Assembly: GCA_001512945.1 (NCBI GenBank)
Contig: LFTF01000063.1
Location: 2,880-12,764, forward strand
From: Clostridiales bacterium DTU023
GTDB taxonomy: Bacteria; Bacillota; Clostridia; Saccharofermentanales; DTU023
DNA: 9,885 bases
Direction of reading: 5' to 3'
Shown: piece after piece, positions 6,128 through 9,885 of the stretch
How positions within the stretch are numbered: the first letter of the stretch is position 1
Layout: every line of letters starts with the position of its first letter
Position numbers and translations under genes: made by a program
Notes under the pieces: generated by a model
Told to the model about the DNA's origin: nothing
Databases searched by the model: none
The model's input: the letters and a program-made list of their open reading frames with translations, nothing else

Positions 6128-6475
6128 TTACTCTATTTCCTCATAAGGCTTGTCGATCACAGTGACAAAGCGTCTGCCGTAGCTGTTCGCGATTTGCAAG
6201 CATCCAATCCTGGCGGTATTCATCAAGGTTTCGATGATATCTGCTCGTTTCTGGTCATCCGGGTAGGAAACTGCACACCGGATATTGGCCGGTTCGAGCG
6301 CGTACTCTGGTTCCACTCCCGCTAGTTCCTGAAGGCTTCCAATAACTGTTTGCGCAATCGCGGAAATCCCGGCACAAATCTCATCCGGCCACGGTCGCCA
6401 CACTCTCGCGTGACCCTCCATCTGGAAGGAGCCAATACGGCCCTCCTGGTCAAAGAGAAAGGTCGCTCGAATCAT
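6128..6475 (-). CDS. prp: Ribosomal-processing cysteine protease Prp (YsxB family)
   Basis: A 115-residue cysteine protease that removes the N-terminal extension of L27. The catalytic pair is visible: H22 in MEGHA (residues 19-23) and C34 in DEICAGISAIAQT (31-43), matching the family GH(x)11C(A) spacing. The C-terminal part (VSYPDDQKRADIIETLMNT and GCLQIANSYGRRF) fits the family helix-strand ending. The stretch between the catalytic residues, ARVWRPWPDEI, has two Trp where small or Gly residues are common. The ATG is one base after the rplU TAA and lacks a good Shine-Dalgarno (only GAGG about 15 bases upstream), so translation is probably coupled to rplU. The position between rplU and rpmA is the standard Firmicutes arrangement and agrees with the extended L27. 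Confidence 0.94.
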   Translation of the reverse strand: MIRATFLFDQEGRIGSFQMEGHARVWRPWPDEICAGISAIAQTVIGSLQELAGVEPEYALEPANIRCAVSYPDDQKRADIIETLMNTARIGCLQIANSYGRRFVTVIDKPYEEIE

Positions 6476-6476
6476 C

Positions 6477-6791
6477 TTAGCCGTTTATCGCCTCGATCAG
6501 CACGCGCGTGTATGCCTGCCTGTGACCCTGCTTGCGACGATAACCCTTCTTGGATTTATATTTGAACACGACAATCTTTCTGCCGCGCCCTTGTTTCACA
6601 ATTTTGCCCGTAACAGTGGCGCCCTCTAGGTAAGGCGTCCCTACCCTAAGCAACTCACCTTCAGAGATAGCCAGAACTTCATCAAACGTGATTTCTTCTT
6701 CCGGCTCCCCTGCGATCGTTTCAATAAAAATTTCATCGCCCTCGACAATGCGGTATTGTTTGCCGCCTGTCCTGATGATTGCGTAACTCAT
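6477..6791 (-). CDS. rplU: 50S ribosomal protein L21
   Basis: A 104-residue large-subunit protein binding 23S rRNA. It begins MSYAIIRTGGKQYRIVEGDE, the L21 N-terminus. It ends with the basic KYKSKKGYRRKQGHRQAYTR stretch (from about residue 78), which is the family rRNA-binding signature. An upstream in-frame ATG would add seven residues. The chosen ATG (6789-6791) has AAGGAG eight bases before it and gives the standard length. It is first in the rplU-prp-rpmA-obg cluster, behind a good promoter at 6882-6911. Confidence 0.97.
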   Translation of the reverse strand: MSYAIIRTGGKQYRIVEGDEIFIETIAGEPEEEITFDEVLAISEGELLRVGTPYLEGATVTGKIVKQGRGRKIVVFKYKSKKGYRRKQGHRQAYTRVLIEAING

Positions 6792-6850
6792 ATGCGTATC
6801 TCCTTGGTTCAAGACTCGCTCGGTTTAGGTTGTAGCTTTATCGCAACATT

Positions 6851-6878
6851 AAAAAAACCCCGCCGATGCGGTCGCCGG
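6851..6878 (-). terminator. Putative terminator or attenuator ahead of rplU
   Basis: On the minus strand a GC-rich block ends in GGCGGGG and runs straight into seven T (6851-6857). The best stem I can draw is short (CCGC, ATCG loop, GCGG); alternative pairings include a mismatch. It lies 44 bases past the ABC-F stop, so it may end that transcript. It also lies at or just after the predicted rplU start site near 6875, so it could attenuate rplU. A ribosomal-protein leader structure could be present but I could not recognise one. Confidence 0.45.
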
Positions 6879-6881
6879 ATT

Positions 6882-6911
6882 ATGATACGACAGACACGCC
6901 CCAGATGTCAA
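6882..6911 (-). promoter_or_regulatory. Sigma-A promoter of the rplU-prp-rpmA-obg cluster
   Basis: On the minus strand, a perfect TTGACA (6906-6911) is separated by 18 bases from TATCAT (6882-6887, five of six). The predicted start is near 6875, giving a leader of roughly 85 bases before the L21 start. The -35 box begins ten bases after the ABC-F stop codon. Confidence 0.8.
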
Positions 6912-6921
6912 ACAAAAACCT

Positions 6922-8814
6922 TTAATCGTCCCAGGCTTCACTAATCGCTTCTTCAAGAGCAAAATACTGGTGGTATAGGTCGTCAAGATCCACGAGAAGT
7001 GCGGCGTAGCGCTCATAGTCTTCCGGCGCATGCCTGATAGCATCCCCCGCTTCAAAGGCAGCACGTCTGTCCTCGTATTCTTTGATCATTTTTGTAATAC
7101 GGCTTAACGAATCGCGATGTTCGGCTCTCAGTCTTCTCAAATCAGCGGCGCTCATCGCATCATCATCGCTGACGTCCGACTGCGCGCTTGCAATCGCCTG
7201 CTCTTCTTGCCATTTTTTGTGGCTTTTAAACCACGACTGGTAGCTATCAAAAGCAAGTATCCGGGTTCCAACAAAACCGAGCAGATAGTCGGAGATTGCC
7301 CCGATAAAATATCGGTCGTGACTGACCGCGAGTACGGCACCCTCAAATGCGGCAAGCGTTTCCTCGAGAAGATAGCGCGTTTCTATATCGAGATGATTGG
7401 TCGGTTCATCGAGCACAAGGATGTCAGGCCTCATTTCTAAAAGTGAACACAGGTATAGACGGTGACGCTCGCCGCCCGAAAGAGATCTCAGACGCTTGAC
7501 CATGGCCTCATCCCGGAAACCAAATTGTGCGAGCCGTCCGCGGATTAGCGTCTCTGAAACAGGGAATGCTGAAGCAAGATACTCGAATACCGTGAGTGAT
7601 TCATCCTCGAAAATGACGTTTTGGCCCATGAAAGCGATGACAGGGTCTCCGTAGACACGTATCCTGCCATCGTCAGCCTCTTGTTGCCCCAAAATGATTT
7701 CGAGCAGTGTGGTTTTCCCACAACCGTTGGGCCCGACTAGCGAAATTTTTTCTGAAGCTTTGAGTGTAATCGAGACATCCTCGAAAAGCTGTCTGTCAAA
7801 AGCAATGCCAAGTTCCGAGCTCTCGATTAGTACGCGGTCTTTATTCTTTTTCCCGTCGGGCGGAAGAAAAGTAAATGTCATACGACGTTTGGGATTTTTT
7901 TGATTTTGAAGTGTTTCAAGATCATTTTTGAGTTTTCGAACAACTTTTTCGCGCGAATGATACGACTTCATTTTGCGATGAGACAGCATGGTCTGCGTTA
8001 CGTCTTGTTCTCGCTGAATCCGCTGAGAAAGACGATCGATCGTCGCTCCCAAAAGTTCTTCGCGTTCACTCTTTTGCACACGAGACTCCGAAAAATTGCC
8101 ACGATACGTAAAAAGACGTCTATTTTCAAGTTCGTAGATCTGTCCGCAGACCTGATCCAAAAACCAGCGGTCATGCGAAACGACTACGAGAGCAGAGCGC
8201 CTGCTCTGAAGATACGACTGCAACCATTCCAACCCGTCGTGATCAAGATGGTTGGTCGGTTCGTCCAACAACATCAGGTCACTTCGTTCGAGCAGTAGTC
8301 GGCCAAGCGAAACGCGCATTTGCTCGCCCCCGGACAACGAATTGTATGTCTGATGCATTTGTGATTCGGTAAGACCGAGACCTGCGAGATTCTTCGCCAG
8401 TCGCGCGCTGTAATCGAACGCGCCTTCTGCTTCCCACCTGGCCTGAATGCCACTGTGCTCCGCGATCAGCAAGTCTAATTCATTCCCCCCTGTCCCAACC
8501 ATGCATGCCTCCAGTGTTCGCATGTGGCGTTCCATGCGCACGAAAGTGGGATTCTCCAATATTGCAAATCCTTCGTGATCATAAGCTAGCTGGCGCTGCC
8601 CGAGTGTTGAGATAACAAGTGACTGAGCGCGAATAATCTCACCTTCATCTGGTGGAATATGTCCCGCAATAAGGCCGAGCAATGTCGATTTTCCTGTGCC
8701 ATTTTGACCCACAAGACCGATCCGATCACCTGCGTCAATCGCAAACGAAAGATCGGATAGAATTGCTCTTCCTTGAAACGATTTTGATATGGTTTGAGCC
8801 TGAATGATGCTCAT
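6922..8814 (-). CDS. ABC-F family ATP-binding protein (ribosome-associated, YdiF-like)
   Basis: A 630-residue protein with two ABC ATPase domains in one chain and no membrane segment, the ABC-F architecture. NBD1: Walker A GQNGTGKST (36-44), signature LSGGEQ (160-165), Walker B/catalytic DE at 184-185 in LLDEPTNHLD, switch His214. NBD2: Walker A GPNGCGKTT (361-369), signature LSGGER (445-450), D469/E470, His499. The charged interdomain linker (about 235-325) is the P-site tRNA interaction motif of ABC-F factors. Residues 555-630 look like the C-terminal coiled-coil domain found in YdiF/Uup-type members. These proteins act on stalled or initiating ribosomes in the cytosol. The linker is of ordinary length, so I see no special reason to call it an antibiotic-resistance type. 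The GGGAAAGAGAAG upstream of the ATG is a moderate ribosome binding site. It is followed by the rplU promoter. Confidence 0.95.
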   Translation of the reverse strand: MSIIQAQTISKSFQGRAILSDLSFAIDAGDRIGLVGQNGTGKSTLLGLIAGHIPPDEGEIIRAQSLVISTLGQRQLAYDHEGFAILENPTFVRMERHMRTLEACMVGTGGNELDLLIAEHSGIQARWEAEGAFDYSARLAKNLAGLGLTESQMHQTYNSLSGGEQMRVSLGRLLLERSDLMLLDEPTNHLDHDGLEWLQSYLQSRRSALVVVSHDRWFLDQVCGQIYELENRRLFTYRGNFSESRVQKSEREELLGATIDRLSQRIQREQDVTQTMLSHRKMKSYHSREKVVRKLKNDLETLQNQKNPKRRMTFTFLPPDGKKNKDRVLIESSELGIAFDRQLFEDVSITLKASEKISLVGPNGCGKTTLLEIILGQQEADDGRIRVYGDPVIAFMGQNVIFEDESLTVFEYLASAFPVSETLIRGRLAQFGFRDEAMVKRLRSLSGGERHRLYLCSLLEMRPDILVLDEPTNHLDIETRYLLEETLAAFEGAVLAVSHDRYFIGAISDYLLGFVGTRILAFDSYQSWFKSHKKWQEEQAIASAQSDVSDDDAMSAADLRRLRAEHRDSLSRITKMIKEYEDRRAAFEAGDAIRHAPEDYERYAALLVDLDDLYHQYFALEEAISEAWDD

Positions 8815-8833
8815 CTACTTCTCTTTCCCTATA

Positions 8834-8854
8834 GACGGGCATAAGCGTCCCGTC
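8834..8854 (-). repeat. Inverted repeat in the ABC-F leader
   Basis: GACGGG (8834-8839) and CCCGTC (8849-8854) are perfect 6-base arms around nine bases. If transcription starts near 8861, this forms a hairpin in the roughly 47-base leader, about 20 bases before the ABC-F start codon. It has no U-run after it, so it is not a terminator as it stands. Confidence 0.45.
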
Positions 8855-8867
8855 ATTGATCTCCGCC

Positions 8868-8876
8868 ATTTTACCA
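8868..8876 (-). promoter_or_regulatory. Putative extended -10 promoter of the ABC-F gene
   Basis: On the minus strand, TGGTAAAAT contains the extended -10 TGn plus TAAAAT (8868-8873). No clear -35 is visible at 17-18 bases. The predicted start is near 8861. Confidence 0.45.
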
Positions 8877-8887
8877 CGCTTGAGCGA

Positions 8888-8917
8888 TGGACGTGTTAGA
8901 ATAATTTCTATTAGAAT
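8888..8917 (+). promoter_or_regulatory. Putative promoter of murC
   Basis: TGGACG (8888-8893, four of six to TTGACA), 18 bases, then TAGAAT (8912-8917, five of six to TATAAT). The start would be near 8924, about 20 bases before the murC ATG. TTAGAATA occurs twice here (8896-8903 and 8911-8918) as a 15-base-period direct repeat. The assignment is tentative. Confidence 0.4.
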
Positions 8918-8943
8918 ATTGGCAGAGTTGGAGTTGAATAGCG

Positions 8944-9885
8944 ATGAAAGACAACCCGAAAGATACTTTTGCGAGGGATTGCCTCCCTTGTCTTCCCTCT
9001 TTTAATGACAAGACGGTCAAGCGAGCATCCGCACAAATAGCCCACCTGATTACAGGAGAACCCTCTGTCGATTATAAAAATGTTGCATCTTCTATTGCGC
9101 CCGGCAAACAGATATTCTTCATTGGAATTGGCGGGATCAGTATGTGTGGCCTCGCGGAGTTTGCTCATCACCAAGGTGTCAAGTGTTCGGGGTCAGATCC
9201 CAATGCCAACGCGAGAACTGCGTACTTGAGTGCTCTGGGGATTCCTATTGTTCACCACCATGAGGCATCTACTATTGATCAGGCCAGTCCGGATCTTGTT
9301 GTTTTTTCAAAAGCAGTTTTTGATGATAATCCCGAACGTATTCGTGCAGCGGAACTCGGCATTCTATGCGTTGAGCGAGCTATTTTCCTTGGAGCGATCA
9401 ATCGACTGTTTTCACGTGTCATTAATATCAGCGGCACAAATGGCAAGTCGACTTGTACGGCTATGTGCGCCATGATTCTTTTGGAGGCGGGCATCGACCC
9501 AACGGTACACCTAGGTGCTGAACTCATCGATTTCGAGACAACCGTTCGTCTGTCGAGGTCAAACCCGCGTGATCTCCTGCTGTCTGAAGCATGCGAATTT
9601 AAACGCGGTTTTTTTCACTACGAGGGTACCGCAACCGTTATTCTCAACCTAGTCCATGATCACATTGACTGTTTCAAGACGCACGCAAGCCTGGTGAAAG
9701 CGTTCGCCCAATATATCGCCATACAACCGCAAGGATCTAAGCTCATCCTACCAACATATGACCCGGATATCGCGTTGATGCTCGAACAGGTTAATGAACT
9801 TCGTCCGGGGCACCTCGATCAACTTGACCTGCTCTGGTTCGGTGCCGCGAATGAACAGACCCCGCATGGCAAAAAACCTGACTAC
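8944..9885 (+). CDS. murC: UDP-N-acetylmuramate-L-alanine ligase MurC, partial, divergent
   Basis: ATP-dependent cytosolic ligase adding L-Ala to UDP-MurNAc in peptidoglycan synthesis. The open frame gives 314 residues and runs off the right edge. The N-terminal UDP-binding domain starts with IFFIGIGGISMCGLAEFA (57-74) followed by GSDPN (83-87). The ATP P-loop is SGTNGKST (163-170, Lys168) and the metal-site region is SEACEFKRGFF (214-224). NLVHDHIDCF (235-244) is the NxxxDHxD segment. Three points differ from textbook MurC: the P-loop reads GTNGKST rather than GTHGKTT; EACEF replaces EADES; and about 56 residues (including CLPCLP at 13-18) precede the Rossmann motif, longer than usual. An in-frame TGA sits six bases before the ATG, so this is the first possible ATG; GGAG lies ten bases upstream. 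The GIGGISM motif favours MurC over MurD, MurE or FolC. The missing C-terminal domain leaves some doubt. Confidence 0.85.
   Translation, partial: MKDNPKDTFARDCLPCLPSFNDKTVKRASAQIAHLITGEPSVDYKNVASSIAPGKQIFFIGIGGISMCGLAEFAHHQGVKCSGSDPNANARTAYLSALGIPIVHHHEASTIDQASPDLVVFSKAVFDDNPERIRAAELGILCVERAIFLGAINRLFSRVINISGTNGKSTCTAMCAMILLEAGIDPTVHLGAELIDFETTVRLSRSNPRDLLLSEACEFKRGFFHYEGTATVILNLVHDHIDCFKTHASLVKAFAQYIAIQPQGSKLILPTYDPDIALMLEQVNELRPGHLDQLDLLWFGAANEQTPHGKKPDY

Noticed and set aside
7900..8298. Plus-strand open frame of 132 codons inside the ABC-F gene
   Set aside because: It is a shadow of the ABC-F frame; the minus-strand protein has complete, ordered ABC motifs across this stretch.
6922..8814. 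ABC-F gene as an acquired antibiotic-resistance determinant
   Set aside because: The interdomain linker is of ordinary length, the C-terminal domain looks like housekeeping YdiF/Uup types, and the gene sits in a conserved ribosomal-gene setting with no mobile-element signs.
8911..9174. Minus-strand open frame over the murC start
   Set aside because: The plus-strand frame has the MurC Rossmann motif here, a ribosome binding site and no interruption through 9885. The minus frame has no recognisable family.
1..9885. A novel defence, mobile or biosynthetic system
   Set aside because: Every gene falls in a recognised housekeeping or redox family. There are no transposases, integrases, CRISPR repeats, attachment-site repeats or clustered unknown genes, and no stretch over 300 bases lacks a gene.

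Overview
The window looks like chromosomal core-genome DNA from an anaerobic member of the Firmicutes, most likely class Clostridia. The evidence is a CIRCE-controlled groES-groEL operon, an L27 with the Firmicutes-type cleavable N-terminus next to its protease Prp, a DUF4364 protein, a rubredoxin/flavodiiron pair, and strong GGAGG-type ribosome binding sites. GC content is moderate (roughly mid to high 40s by eye). No species can be named. Nothing suggests a mobile element, phage, CRISPR array, toxin-antitoxin or secondary-metabolite locus, and there is no tRNA or rRNA gene.

Layout, left to right. Positions 1-1010 (minus) hold the first 336 codons of groEL, cut by the window edge. It is preceded by groES (1040-1324), a CIRCE operator and a near-consensus sigma-A promoter. 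Just upstream on the same strand is a CvpA-family membrane protein (1437-2090). A divergent intergenic region separates it from a plus-strand DUF4364 winged-helix protein (2260-2832). Convergent to that is a flavodiiron protein (2868-4088, minus), preceded on the same strand by rubredoxin (4217-4378), with a strong hairpin terminator between them. Next come obg (4485-5750), rpmA (5789-6073), prp (6128-6475) and rplU (6477-6791). All are minus strand and transcribed in the order rplU-prp-rpmA-obg from a promoter at 6882-6911. An ABC-F ATPase (6922-8814, minus) lies upstream of rplU. Divergent from it, murC starts at 8944 on the plus strand and runs off the right edge.

Functionally, the left part is the chaperonin operon under HrcA/CIRCE heat-shock control. 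The middle is a two-component O2/NO reductive detoxification module, in which rubredoxin passes electrons to the flavodiiron protein. The right part is a ribosome cluster: L21, L27, the protease that matures L27, and the Obg ribosome-assembly GTPase. It is followed by a translation-factor ABC-F protein and the start of a peptidoglycan-precursor gene. No intergenic stretch exceeds 300 bases; the longest is the 169-base cvpA/DUF4364 divergent region.

I did not find a new multi-gene system. The points most worth a second look are the divergent MurC (GTNGKST P-loop, N-terminal extension), the symmetric operator-like site at the rubredoxin promoter, the L27 cleavage site reading LL|A, the obg leader (hairpin, no Shine-Dalgarno, terminator facing the wrong way), and the overlap of promoter and terminator ahead of rplU.
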